Below are positions 1 to 7,085 of a stretch of DNA of 18,523 nt, in pieces (position 1 is the first letter of the stretch; each line of letters opens with the position of its first letter). This DNA comes from an uncultured Thermomicrobiales bacterium. GTDB lineage: Bacteria > Chloroflexota > Chloroflexia > Thermomicrobiales > UBA6265. The stretch spans positions 1 to 18,523 of the forward strand of contig CADCWI010000097.1 in the NCBI GenBank assembly GCA_902806355.1, read 5' to 3'. The position numbers were made by a program, and so were the translations under genes. The notes under the pieces are model-generated. The model made no database searches, was not told the origin of the DNA, and saw only the letters and a list, made by a program, of their open reading frames with translations.

Positions 1-1
1 A

Positions 2-256
2 CCAACCCTCGCTGTCGAGATCGTCTCTCCAAACGACCGGGCGAACGACATCCGGGAGCGGGTGCAGGACTATCTCGAGGCGAGGACGCAACAGGTGTGG
101 GTGCTCTGGCCACGGCGTCGCTCGGTGTCGGTCTACAGCTCGGGCGCCGACACACGTGAGCTCGGCCCGGACTCCGTGCTCGACGGCGGCAACGTGTTGC
201 CCGGCTTTACCGTTCGGGTGGACGATCTGTTCGAGGTTCCGCGTTGCCGCCGGTAA
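2..256 (+). CDS. Uma2 family endonuclease (DUF820), 3' part only
   Basis: The reading frame is open from the window edge, so only about 84 C-terminal residues are present. It has the Uma2 core LAVEIVSPNDR, then ERVQDYLEA and VWVLWP, and ends in a beta-rich tail with LPGF and DLFEV. Uma2 (DUF820) proteins have a PD-(D/E)xK nuclease-like fold; their cellular role is poorly known and they often occur in many copies in Chloroflexota and cyanobacteria. The Glu of AVEIVS matches the usual active-site Glu. The downstream Lys seen in many members appears as Arg (RERV), as it does in the intact paralogue at 5461-6024. The two copies share most of the last 80 residues, including the motif LGPD and the LDGG(N/D)VLPG segment, so they are paralogues. 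A GTG at 62 is internal, not the true start. Confidence 0.85.
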   Translation, partial: PTLAVEIVSPNDRANDIRERVQDYLEARTQQVWVLWPRRRSVSVYSSGADTRELGPDSVLDGGNVLPGFTVRVDDLFEVPRCRR

Positions 257-319
257 GGCTGCTCACCTGACAATGTAGTGGAGAACCTTGTCTTCCCTGC
301 GCGTGAATGAACAACCGGT

Positions 320-397
320 CTACAGCTCATCCAGCTCGATCGGGATAGGGCAATGGTCCCGAGTCATCGCGTCGGCATGGATCTCCGCCGTGACGTG
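320..397 (-). pseudogene. C-terminal remnant of a second exonuclease III gene
   Basis: The minus strand ending at the TAG at 320-322 reads EIHADAMTRDHCPIPIEL near its end. This lines up with EIHPDIMGSDHCPVSITL at the end of the intact exonuclease III at 2387-3211. It keeps the DHCP motif that carries the catalytic Asp-His pair of this family, and DNA similarity to 2390-2470 is also visible (for example ATGGATCTCCGCCG in both). Nothing upstream of about 397 resembles exonuclease III: the sequence runs into a perfect hairpin at 402-431 and then the end of the sigma factor gene. About 25 codons cannot form an enzyme, so this is a relic of a paralogue or of a duplication. Confidence 0.75.
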
Positions 398-401
398 GCG
401 G

Positions 402-431
402 GAGCGCGGCCGGCTCGACCCGGCCGCGCTC
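402..431. terminator. Perfect 12-bp hairpin downstream of the sigma factor gene
   Basis: GAGCGCGGCCGG at 402-413 and CCGGCCGCGCTC at 420-431 are exact reverse complements around a 6-nt loop. The hairpin lies about 38 nt after the sigma factor stop codon on the minus strand. No T-run follows on either strand, so it may be a stem-only terminator or an mRNA 3' stabiliser rather than a classical Rho-independent terminator. It also marks the point where exonuclease III homology at 320-397 stops. Confidence 0.5.
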
Positions 432-468
432 GCGGGGGGCCGCTGCCATGCCGCACACCGTAAAGTGG

Positions 469-1335
469 TCACCGCCGCAGTTCCGCCACCCTGTCTAGCC
501 ATCCCAGCTTGTGCGGGTTGTGGATCGAGTAGATTCGCGTGATCCGGCCGTCCTCGACCACCAGACTGACTGCGGAGACTGTGCCGCCGATGTCGATCCG
601 GGCGCCCGGCAGCCCGTTGATCCAGGCGGTGGTCATCACCAGGTCCGGGGCCATCGCCGCGCCGCGAACCAGGAGCGTCACCACCTTGCCGGATCCGGTG
701 ATTGGCTTCCGGGCAGCCGGTACCTGGCCGCCGCCGTCGGAGATCAATACCACTTCCGGTGCGAGCACTTCCATCAGGCCCTGTACGTCGCCGGAGGTGA
801 CGGCGGCCATGAACTTCTCGACGGCTGCCCGCTGCTGGGCTGGGTCCACCTGGATCCGCGGCCGCCGTGCAGCGACGTGCTCGCGGGCACGATGGGCGAT
901 CTGGCGAACCGCGGCCGGGGTCCTGCCCACTGCTTCGGCAATCTCGTGGTACGGCGTCTCGAACACCTCGTGCAGCACGAAGACCGCTCGCTCGGCCGGA
1001 CCGAGGGTCTCCAGCACGGTGAGCATCGCGATCGACACGCTTTCGGCGAGTTCGACGTCCTCGGCCACGTCGGGACTGGTCAGCAGCGGCTCCGGCAGCC
1101 ACTCCCCGACGTACTCCTCGCGGCGGCGAGACACCGACCGGAGCCGGTTCAGTGCCTGCCGGGTGACGATGCGGACCAGATAGGCGCGCGGGTTATGAAC
1201 CTCGGCTTGGTCGACACCGGCCCACCGCAGCCAGGTCTCCTGAACGACATCCTCGGCGTCCGCGGCGGAGCCGAGCATCTCATAGGCGACGGTGAACAGC
1301 AGGCCGCGGTGGATAACGAACGGGTCATCGCTCAT
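469..1335 (-). CDS. sigJ: ECF41 (SigJ-like) sigma factor with fused SnoaL-like regulatory domain
   Basis: This 288-residue protein combines sigma-70 region 2 (about residues 5-75, with AYEMLGSAADAEDVVQETWLRW), sigma region 4 (about 103-155, with ETPYHEIAEAVGRT and AAVRQIAHRA) and a SnoaL-like C-terminal domain (about 165-285). It carries the ECF41 signature positions: DGGG at 200-203 (family motif DGGGK) and NPHKL at 273-277 (family motif NPDKL). In ECF41 factors the fused domain replaces a separate anti-sigma factor and modulates activity. The ATG at 1333-1335 overlaps the stop of the upstream CMD-family gene by ATGA, indicating translational coupling; an open frame extending further upstream lies inside that gene and is not used. 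The pairing with a CMD-family gene is the typical ECF41 neighbourhood, and the operon has an ECF41-like promoter, so autoregulation is likely. Confidence 0.93.
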   Translation of the reverse strand: MSDDPFVIHRGLLFTVAYEMLGSAADAEDVVQETWLRWAGVDQAEVHNPRAYLVRIVTRQALNRLRSVSRRREEYVGEWLPEPLLTSPDVAEDVELAESVSIAMLTVLETLGPAERAVFVLHEVFETPYHEIAEAVGRTPAAVRQIAHRAREHVAARRPRIQVDPAQQRAAVEKFMAAVTSGDVQGLMEVLAPEVVLISDGGGQVPAARKPITGSGKVVTLLVRGAAMAPDLVMTTAWINGLPGARIDIGGTVSAVSLVVEDGRITRIYSIHNPHKLGWLDRVAELRR

Positions 1336-1925
1336 GCCGGGGAGACCGCCCTCGCCAATGGGGTCGCGAGTGGAGGCAGGCCGCAGGCCGCCGCGAACTC
1401 CTGCGAATGGATGCCGAGCGCGATGTTGCCCCGGGCGGAGAAGTTCATGAATCCGACCCTGGCGGTCAGCTCGATCAGCGCCGGCGCCCCCAGTTCCTTG
1501 AGCAACACGGCCACCATCTCGTCGGTCACGGTCGGCGGGGTCTGGCACATCGCCTCGGCGTACTCCATCACTCTCCGCTCCAGGGGCGTGAAGGCGTCGG
1601 ACTCCCGCCAGCGCGGCACCTCCCGTGCTTTGGCCGCGTCGAGACCCCGGTTGTGGGCCATAAAATAGCCGAGATCCACGCAGAAGCTGCAGCCGATCGC
1701 GCCGGCCGCGGCCATGCCCGCGAACGACGCCAGGTTCGGGTCGAGCCGGTTCCACTTCTCAACCTTGCGACCGAGTCCCATCATGTCCTTCAGCACGGCT
1801 GGATAATGCCACATCACCGCGACGCCATCCGGTACCTCGCCGAGCATCCTGCGGGACATCTTCTTGAGTAAGGCGCCGTAGACGCCGGTGATCTCAGCCT
1901 TGGGAACGCGGGTGTTGCTGGTCAT
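1332..1925 (-). CDS. Carboxymuconolactone decarboxylase (CMD/AhpD-like) family protein
   Basis: This 197-residue protein has the CMD/AhpD core with the redox-type pair GCSFC (Cys79 and Cys82) followed by VDLGYFMAHNRG. A second helical segment (FTPLERRVMEYAEAMCQTPPTVTDE) is typical of CMD-family proteins encoded beside ECF41 sigma factors. AhpD relatives are thiol-based peroxidase-reducing proteins; for this subgroup the substrate is unknown, so an alkylhydroperoxidase-like redox role is inferred. The ATG at 1925 is preceded by a strong Shine-Dalgarno (AGAGGAGG, 4 nt before the ATG). The gene is first in a two-gene operon with the sigma factor (ATGA overlap at 1332-1335) and lies directly behind the ECF41-like promoter, so it is the likely main target of that factor. 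Confidence 0.9.
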   Translation of the reverse strand: MTSNTRVPKAEITGVYGALLKKMSRRMLGEVPDGVAVMWHYPAVLKDMMGLGRKVEKWNRLDPNLASFAGMAAAGAIGCSFCVDLGYFMAHNRGLDAAKAREVPRWRESDAFTPLERRVMEYAEAMCQTPPTVTDEMVAVLLKELGAPALIELTARVGFMNFSARGNIALGIHSQEFAAACGLPPLATPLARAVSPA

Positions 1926-1960
1926 GTGTCCTCCTCTGGGTTACCTGCACTCAGCATGGA

Positions 1961-1987
1961 GACACCGGCCACGAATCGAACGTGACA
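1961..1987 (-). promoter_or_regulatory. ECF41-type promoter for the CMD-sigJ operon
   Basis: Read on the minus strand, TGTCACG (1987-1981) is followed after exactly 16 nt by TGTC (1964-1961). The reported ECF41 promoter is TGTCACA, a 16-nt spacer, then CGTC, so 9 of 11 defined positions and the spacing agree. Transcription would start near 1953-1955, leaving a leader of about 30 nt with the strong ribosome binding site of the CMD gene. Confidence 0.75.
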
Positions 1988-2381
1988 TCCGATCCGGATC
2001 CTCTGCCCGGCCGTGGCGGAAGCAGAGGTCCAGTACGGCAATCTTTTCCGACCGGTGGGGAAGATTCGCCGTCTGTACTGCCCCATCACTGCCGAAGAGT
2101 CTCAGAAGCCGAGGCGCAGGACGGATATCGATGTCTCACGGTGCCGCCAGAGGGAGGAGCTTGCACTCGGAGCGCAGCGGCTTCGGCGAAAACGAGGCGC
2201 TGTGTCCGCGATACGCGGGGCGGGCCCGCCGCAGCTCGAGGGGGTGTGCGTCACTCCCCGGATCGCCCGGTAAGCCGGTGGCAAGGCCGCCGCGACTAGG
2301 GCCAGGACCATGTCCGGTCTGGGTGTACGTGGGCTCGACAGGTCGGTGACGCTGTCATTAAGTGAAGTAGAGAAGGCTCCA
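1988..2381. other. Intergenic stretch without a recognised gene
   Basis: Between the ECF41-like promoter and the 3' end of exonuclease III, several short overlapping open frames exist on both strands. None has a recognisable domain, a good ribosome binding site or a partner elsewhere in the window. No tRNA-like or repeat structure was seen. The stretch may be decayed sequence. Confidence 0.4.
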
Positions 2382-2395
2382 GGGCTTTACAGCCC
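2382..2395 (-). terminator. Short hairpin overlapping the exonuclease III stop codon
   Basis: GGGCT and AGCCC flank a 4-nt loop that contains part of the TAA stop. On the minus strand a weak pyrimidine-rich stretch (TTCTCT) follows about 8 nt later. This is a weak terminator candidate only. Confidence 0.25.
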
Positions 2396-3211
2396 CGTCA
2401 GCGTGATCGAAACCGGACAGTGGTCCGAGCCCATGATGTCTGGATGGATCTCCGCCGCGGCAAGGTGCGGGGTCAACGCCTCGCTCATGAGGAAGTAGTC
2501 GATCCGCCATCCGACATTCCGCTCCCGCGCCCGCGACATCTGGTTCCACCACGTGTAGGCGCCGGTCGCGTCCGGGTGCAGCTGCCGGAAGGTGTCGACG
2601 AAGCCGTGGTCCAGGAAATCCTGGAAGCGCTCGCGCTCCTCGTCGGTGAACCCATGCGTCCGCCGGTTTCGGTCCGGATGGGCGAGGTCGATGGGCTGAT
2701 GGGCGACGTTCAGGTCGCCGCAGAAGATAGCCGGTTTCGGCGTGCCACTGCCGAACTGCCCGCCTTCGAGCTGCCTGAGATAGGCCAGGAACGCCGGGTC
2801 CCAGTAGCGGTAGCGCAGGTCGAGCCGGGAGAGATCCCCCTTGCTGTTCGGGGTGTAAACGGTGACGAGCCAGAAGCGGTCGAACTCGGTGGCGAGGACC
2901 CGGCCCTCACCGTTCGGGTCGCCGTAATGGTCGTCCGCCAGGAAGTGCTGCTCGACGATCGGATCGGGAAGGCCGGTGAGCGCGGTCATAGGCTCTGCGC
3001 GGGTAAAGATCGCGGTGCCGCTGTAACCCGCCTTGTCCGCCGAGTGCCAGTATTCGCGATAATCGGGGAGATCGGGCTGGGCCTGCCCCTGCTTCGCCTT
3101 GGTCTCCTGAAGGCAGAGGATGTCGGGCTGGTGGGCATCGACGAACTCCCGGAAGACGCCCTTTTTGATGACTGCCCGGATGCCGTTGACGTTCCACGAG
3201 TAGATCTTCAC
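2387..3211 (-). CDS. xthA: Exodeoxyribonuclease III / AP endonuclease
   Basis: This 274-residue protein is a full-length member of the ExoIII/APE1 family, which nicks DNA 5' of abasic sites and removes 3' blocking groups in base excision repair. The catalytic set is visible: WNVNG (Asn7), LQETK (Glu36), VYTPNS (Tyr119), GDLN (Asp166, Asn168), WRIDYF (Asp238) and GSDHCP (Asp263, His264). The length fits the family (about 255-280). The start is GTG at 3209-3211 (MKIYSWNVNG), preceded by a weak AGGACG. It is a single-gene unit, divergent from the nucleoside hydrolase. A C-terminal scrap of a paralogue lies at 320-397. The cytosolic repair role is secure from motif content. Confidence 0.96.
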   Translation of the reverse strand: MKIYSWNVNGIRAVIKKGVFREFVDAHQPDILCLQETKAKQGQAQPDLPDYREYWHSADKAGYSGTAIFTRAEPMTALTGLPDPIVEQHFLADDHYGDPNGEGRVLATEFDRFWLVTVYTPNSKGDLSRLDLRYRYWDPAFLAYLRQLEGGQFGSGTPKPAIFCGDLNVAHQPIDLAHPDRNRRTHGFTDEERERFQDFLDHGFVDTFRQLHPDATGAYTWWNQMSRARERNVGWRIDYFLMSEALTPHLAAAEIHPDIMGSDHCPVSITLTGL

Positions 3212-3363
3212 GAGTCGTCGTCCTGTTGAGGTGCTGGTCGTCGCTGCCTGCTCGGCTCACTATGGTGACAAACGTATCACGTTGATGAGGGCTCAACAGG
3301 GTACGGTGCACGGCCCAATTCGTCGTTGCAGCAGGGTGTCAGCAGTTGGGAAGCCTGGTGCGC

Positions 3364-3477
3364 ATGCCATCTGGCGGGATTGCAGGCGAGGTGAACGTGG
3401 CGCAGGCTGTCCGGGAGATTTTCCGCACGGAGGAACTGTCGCCGATACTGGCACGGGCGAAGGTAGGAGCCGAATGA
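3364..3477 (+). CDS. Possible 37-residue ORF overlapping the nucleoside hydrolase start
   Basis: A frame open from 3286 contains ATG at 3364 and ends at TGA 3475-3477, overlapping the nucleoside hydrolase ATG (3474-3476) in an ATGA junction like other real junctions in this window. The last part reads AVREIFRTEELSPILARAK, a plausible amphipathic helix with coding-like composition. No clear ribosome binding site precedes the ATG and no homologue is recognised. It could be a small leader protein that couples translation, the remnant of a larger lost gene, or chance. Confidence 0.3.
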   Translation: MPSGGIAGEVNVAQAVREIFRTEELSPILARAKVGAE

Positions 3478-4433
3478 AGGTGCATCTCGATACGGATTTC
3501 GGCGGGGACACGGACGACATCTGCGCCCTGGCGATGCTGCTCCGCTGGCCGGGTATTGAGATCACCGGGATCACGACGGTCGCCGAGGTCGGTGGGCGTC
3601 GTGCCGGGCAAGTCCAGCAGGCGCTCCGGATCGCGGGGCGGTCCGGCATTCACGTTGCCGCTGGTGCCGACAACGCGGGTGGCTACTATCCGTATGAACT
3701 CGGCCTGCCCGACGAAGCGGCCTACTGGCCGGAGCCCGTCGTCCCGGCACCTGGACCGCTCGACACCGCGCTAGACCTGATCGGACGGAGCATCGACCAG
3801 GGCGCGACGATCATCGGGATCGGACCCGTCACCAACCTTGCGCTCTTCGACCGCGAATATCCCGGCCGGTTACGGGACGCGCCGCTGTTCCTGATGGGCG
3901 GCTACGTGCACCCGGTCCCGCTCGCGTTCCCCCAATGGGGACGGGAAGACGACTTCAACGTCCAGATCGATGTCGCGTCCGCCGCGCATGTGCTGGAGCA
4001 CGCTCGTCCGACGCTGATCCCGCTGGAGGTGACGGTGCGGACCGCCTATCGTGCGGCGTACCTTCCGGACCTGCGACGGGCGGGCGGGCTCGCGGCCCTC
4101 GTGGCCCATCACGGCGAGCTGCACGACCTGGAGCACCACAACGCCGAGACACATGGCCGGACGAACGACGGCTTGCCGGACGACATCCTGAATTTCCAGC
4201 ACGATCCGCTCGCCTGCGCGGTCGCGGTTGGCTGGGACGGCGTGACGATCGAGGACACCACTCTCGCTGTGAAGGTCCACGACGGGCTGCTCCACCTCTC
4301 GGTCGATTCCTCCGGGACGACGTACCCGGTCGTCACCGCGGTCGACGCCCCGCGCTTCAACGACCTCTGGTGCGACATCGTCTGCGGCCATGCCATGATG
4401 TCCGGAGGTATTGCCCCGCGACGTCATCCGTGA
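3474..4433 (+). CDS. Inosine/uridine-preferring nucleoside hydrolase family protein
   Basis: This 319-residue protein belongs to the IUNH family, which hydrolyses the N-glycosidic bond of ribonucleosides in nucleoside salvage. The N-terminal calcium-binding signature is LDTDFGGDTDD (Asp6, Asp8, Asp12, Asp14, Asp15), a known longer variant of the usual DTDPGxDDA loop. Further family features are GIGPVTNLAL (about 119-128), LMGGYV, the region around EDDFNVQID, and HDPLA near residue 245, which supplies the final metal-binding Asp. The ATG at 3474 follows GGAG at a good distance; an in-frame extension to 3231 has no family sequence and is rejected. No signal peptide is seen, so the enzyme should be cytosolic. 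The exact nucleoside preference cannot be read from the sequence. Confidence 0.92.
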   Translation: MKVHLDTDFGGDTDDICALAMLLRWPGIEITGITTVAEVGGRRAGQVQQALRIAGRSGIHVAAGADNAGGYYPYELGLPDEAAYWPEPVVPAPGPLDTALDLIGRSIDQGATIIGIGPVTNLALFDREYPGRLRDAPLFLMGGYVHPVPLAFPQWGREDDFNVQIDVASAAHVLEHARPTLIPLEVTVRTAYRAAYLPDLRRAGGLAALVAHHGELHDLEHHNAETHGRTNDGLPDDILNFQHDPLACAVAVGWDGVTIEDTTLAVKVHDGLLHLSVDSSGTTYPVVTAVDAPRFNDLWCDIVCGHAMMSGGIAPRRHP

Positions 4434-4550
4434 GCCGAAGGACTGTGAAGATGAGGACTATCGTGTCAACTCCACTTTTTGGATAGCTCAAAGTCCAGTG
4501 AATCGAGGGTATGTCTGACACGGCTCCATGAGCCCGGTGATCTGGACGAT

Positions 4551-4565
4551 ATACAATGATTGCAT
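4551..4565. promoter_or_regulatory. Candidate autoregulatory operator and -10 element of the HigBA-like operon
   Basis: ATACAAT and ATTGCAT form an inverted repeat around one central G (6 of 7 pairs, with a perfect CAAT/ATTG core). It overlaps a -10-like TATACAAT (4550-4557) just upstream of the toxin ATG at 4581. Type II antitoxins of the XRE class usually repress from palindromes in this position. No convincing -35 was found. Protein binding is inferred. Confidence 0.45.
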
Positions 4566-4580
4566 TATGATGAAGATGCT

Positions 4581-4937
4581 ATGTGGGAAGTCGAATATAC
4601 AGACCAGTTCGAAGAATGGTGGCACTCGCTACAGGACGTGCAGCAGGATGCGGTAGCGGCAGCCGTAGAGATTCTCGAGGATAGTGGCCCGTCACTTGGA
4701 CGACCGCTGGGTGACACGATCAAGGGCTCCCGGCATAGCAACATGAAGGAGCTCCGTCCTGGAACAACGGGAATCCTCTGGGTGCTCTTCGCGTTTGATC
4801 CACGCCGTCACGCGATCCTCCTGATTGGTGGTGACAAGACTGGTCGCTGGCACGAATGGTATGACGAAATTCTTCCGGTGGCCGACGATCTCTACGATGC
4901 GCACCTGCAAGCACTACGTGATGAAGGAGTCCTGTAA
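4581..4937 (+). CDS. higB: HigB/RelE-like (Gp49-type) toxin
   Basis: This 118-residue protein is of the phage-derived Gp49-like / HigB toxin family, ribosome-dependent mRNA interferases in characterised members. Diagnostic segments are VEYTDQFEEWW at the N-terminus, LGRPLGDTIKGSRHSNMKELRPG in the middle (written here only as a landmark, residues 39-61), WVLFAFDPRRHAILLIGGDK and WYDEILPVADDLYDAHL at the end. A TTG seven codons upstream also gives an open frame, but it falls inside the -10/operator region, so ATG 4581 is preferred. The toxin gene comes first and its TAA overlaps the antitoxin ATG by one base (TAATG), the usual higBA order. The DNA just upstream (4435-4580) is noticeably more AT-rich than its surroundings, consistent with acquisition as a module. 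Confidence 0.88.
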   Translation: MWEVEYTDQFEEWWHSLQDVQQDAVAAAVEILEDSGPSLGRPLGDTIKGSRHSNMKELRPGTTGILWVLFAFDPRRHAILLIGGDKTGRWHEWYDEILPVADDLYDAHLQALRDEGVL

Positions 4938-5245
4938 TGTCTCGCACGAAGTCTTTCTCTCATCTCCGGCAACGCATCGACCAGGAGCCGGAACGGCGGC
5001 GGCGGGTCGTGGATATGAAACGAGCTATGCTCGATGCGCAACGACTCGCCGAGATTCGGGCACACCGGGGAGTCACCCAGCAAGGAGTGGCCGACACACT
5101 CGGTGTCAGTCAAGCGAACATTTCGCGGATCGAACACGAAGATGATCTGTATCTCTCGACCCTTAGGGGATACGTCGAAGCCCTCGGCGGTACGCTTGAT
5201 ATCAGTGCGCGCTTCCCGGATGGCGAGATCATCAAGGTCGGCTAG
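4937..5245 (+). CDS. higA: HigA-like XRE-family antitoxin
   Basis: This 102-residue protein has an XRE helix-turn-helix at about residues 38-68 (LAEIRAHRGVTQQGVADTLG, then VSQANISRIEHEDD), followed by a short dimerising tail, YVEALGGTLDISARFPDGE. This layout is the usual antitoxin partner of Gp49/HigB toxins: it neutralises the toxin and represses the operon, probably at the palindrome at 4551-4565. The ATG shares its A with the toxin stop codon, so translation is coupled. A frameshifted relative of this protein lies at about 9357-9585. Confidence 0.9.
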   Translation: MSRTKSFSHLRQRIDQEPERRRRVVDMKRAMLDAQRLAEIRAHRGVTQQGVADTLGVSQANISRIEHEDDLYLSTLRGYVEALGGTLDISARFPDGEIIKVG

Positions 5246-5460
5246 GTGTCACTTCGGATAGAAAGAGAAGCACCCAAAGAAGGTGAATCGTGGCCGATCG
5301 TCTGAGGTGAGTTCGTTCTACCCGGATCAGAGTTGCTTCTGGGGGACGGGCATCCTTCTCGCCTGCAGCGCTCCTCCTCCAACCGCACCTGCGCCAGCAT
5401 ATCCGTGACCGCGGGTTCGCTCTATCATGAATCTCGTCCGATGTGAGTGGGAGCGAGCAC

Positions 5461-6024
5461 ATGAATGTCAAACAGTTGATGACCGCCGAGGATGTGTTGG
5501 ACCTCCCGGAACGACCCGGATACACGATTGAGCTGGTCGATGGGGAGTTGAGGGAAGTGCCTGGTGCTACCGCGCTTCACAGCCTGATTGCCGCGATGGT
5601 GTATGAGCTCATCCGGAACTTCGCGCGGAACCACGATCTTGGGCTCGTCTTTCCAGATGGTGCCGCCTACGTGCTCCGCCGAGATCCCGATCAGGTCCGC
5701 ATCCTCGATGTCTCCTTCGTTGCCTGGACCGAGGTGCCCGATGACGGCGTCCCCGATGGGTTCTGGGAGGGTGCGCCAGCGCTGGCCGTCGAAGTGATCT
5801 CGTCCCACGACCGTGCGGCTGACGTCCACGAAAGGGTGCTTACCTATGTTGACGCCGGCACACGGCTCGTCTGGGTGCTGTGGCCGCAACAGACATCGGT
5901 GACGGTCTACGACCGCGATGGGCAGCGCGAGCTCGGACCGGACGAAGAGCTCGACGGTGGTGATGTGCTTCCCGGCCTCCGTGTCCGCGTTGGCGATCTC
6001 TTCGAGGTGCGCCGTCGTCGCTAG
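5461..6024 (+). CDS. Uma2 family endonuclease (DUF820)
   Basis: This 187-residue protein is a full-length Uma2/DUF820 member, with a PD-(D/E)xK nuclease-like fold. Landmarks in order are YTIELVDGELREVPG (about 21-35), ILDVSFV (Asp83), ALAVEVISSHDR (Glu111), ERVLTYVDAGTRLVWVLWP and the tail LPGLRVRVGDLFEV. The Lys often found in the ERV segment is Arg here, as in the partial paralogue at 2-256. A GTG at 5443 is in frame, but GGGAG lies a proper distance before ATG 5461, which I prefer. The protein stands alone between the HigBA-like pair and a methyltransferase. The biological role of Uma2 proteins is not established; some are linked to mobile elements. Confidence 0.88.
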   Translation: MNVKQLMTAEDVLDLPERPGYTIELVDGELREVPGATALHSLIAAMVYELIRNFARNHDLGLVFPDGAAYVLRRDPDQVRILDVSFVAWTEVPDDGVPDGFWEGAPALAVEVISSHDRAADVHERVLTYVDAGTRLVWVLWPQQTSVTVYDRDGQRELGPDEELDGGDVLPGLRVRVGDLFEVRRRR

Positions 6025-6186
6025 CGCCCGTGCCTGCCGTAGGTCGTCGCTCGCGGTGACGGTTGTCGCCGGAGCGTGTCTCGGCGGGACCCGCAAGCTC
6101 CGGAATGGTGTATCGCGCCGCCGGCCGGCCTGCGCTCGATCAGAGGCGTCGAGCCGTCATCCCGGCGCGCCTCACGGGAGTGTCTG

Positions 6187-7005
6187 ATGGGTGATGGGGA
6201 TCGCCAGGGGGCAGCGACCGAAGCGTGGAACGATGGCGAGGCGTACGAACGTTACGTCGGTCGCTGGAGCAGTCTCGTGGCGCGGGAGTTCATCGGTTGG
6301 CTGGCTGTCCCGACCGGGGCGCGGTGGCTCGACGTTGGCTGCGGCACCGGCGCGCTCAGCCGCACGATCCTCGACCTGGCCGAGCCGTCGGCCGTTCTCG
6401 GCGTCGATCCGGCCGAACCCTATGTCGCTGCCGCGCGCGAGCGAACCGCCGACCCACGGGCCAAGTTTCAGGTTGGCGACGCCCGGGCGCTGCCGGTCAA
6501 CGAAGGGACATTCGACGCCGTCGTGTCGGGGCTTGTCCTCAACTTCGTGCCGGCCGCCGACCAGCGGCTGGTGGTCGAAAGGATGTCCCGGGCCGCCAGG
6601 GACGATGGGGTCGTCGCGGCCTACGTCTGGGACTACGCGGACGGCATGCGGATGATGCGCTTTTTCTGGGACGCGGCGATCGATCTCGACCCGGCGGATG
6701 GGGCCGTCGACGAGCAGCGGCGCTTCCCGATCTGCCAGCCGGAACCGCTTGCGGCACTGTTCCGGGCCGCCGGCCTCGGTGGCGTCGAGGTGCGGGCGAT
6801 CGAGGTTCCGACCGTATTCCGCGATTTCGAGGACTACTGGTCGCCGTTTCTTGGCGGCCAGGGAGCGGCTCCCCATTACCTGATGTCCCTCGGCGAGGAT
6901 CGACGGGCGGACATGGCGGAACACATCCGTGCGCGGTTGCCGTTCGCATCGGACGGCTCGATCCAACTGACCGCCCGGGCGTGGGCGGTTCGAGGCGCTA
7001 CATAG
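6187..7005 (+). CDS. Class I SAM-dependent methyltransferase
   Basis: This 272-residue protein has a Rossmann methyltransferase core: motif I LDVGCGTG (about residues 48-55), an acidic end of strand 2 (VLGVDPAEPYVAAARE), motif II/III GDARALPVNEGTFDAVVSGLVLNFV, and a C-terminal substrate-side region with the aromatic stretch FEDYWSPFLGG. The N-terminal WNDGEAYERYVGRWS is common in small-molecule methyltransferases of the UbiE/Methyltransf_11 type. ATG 6187 is preceded by GGAG at a good spacing; the open extension to 6076 has no family similarity. The substrate is unknown. The gene is convergent with the GH127 gene and shows no operon partner. Confidence 0.88.
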   Translation: MGDGDRQGAATEAWNDGEAYERYVGRWSSLVAREFIGWLAVPTGARWLDVGCGTGALSRTILDLAEPSAVLGVDPAEPYVAAARERTADPRAKFQVGDARALPVNEGTFDAVVSGLVLNFVPAADQRLVVERMSRAARDDGVVAAYVWDYADGMRMMRFFWDAAIDLDPADGAVDEQRRFPICQPEPLAALFRAAGLGGVEVRAIEVPTVFRDFEDYWSPFLGGQGAAPHYLMSLGEDRRADMAEHIRARLPFASDGSIQLTARAWAVRGAT

Positions 7006-7042
7006 AGCGGTCGATAGATCGCAAGGAGCGGAAGAGCGGCTG

Positions 7043-7071
7043 CCGGGCCGACGGCTCGGGGGTCGGCCCGG
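7043..7071. terminator. Strong hairpin between convergent genes
   Basis: CCGGGCCGAC (7043-7052) and GTCGGCCCGG (7062-7071) pair perfectly over 10 bp with a 9-nt loop. A second small hairpin (ACCCTG/CAGGGT, 7077-7092) covers the GH127 stop codon. Placed between the converging methyltransferase and GH127 genes, they probably end transcription from both sides, although T-runs are lacking. Confidence 0.55.
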
Positions 7072-7085
7072 GGCAAACCCTGGCT

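Noticed and set aside
320..1102. Long minus-strand open frame across the sigma factor gene
   Set aside because: It is a shadow of the sigma factor in another frame, except for its last 25 codons, which are the exonuclease III relic.
3231..3473. N-terminal extension of the nucleoside hydrolase
   Set aside because: The family's metal-binding DTD motif must lie near the N-terminus, and ATG 3474 has a good ribosome binding site.
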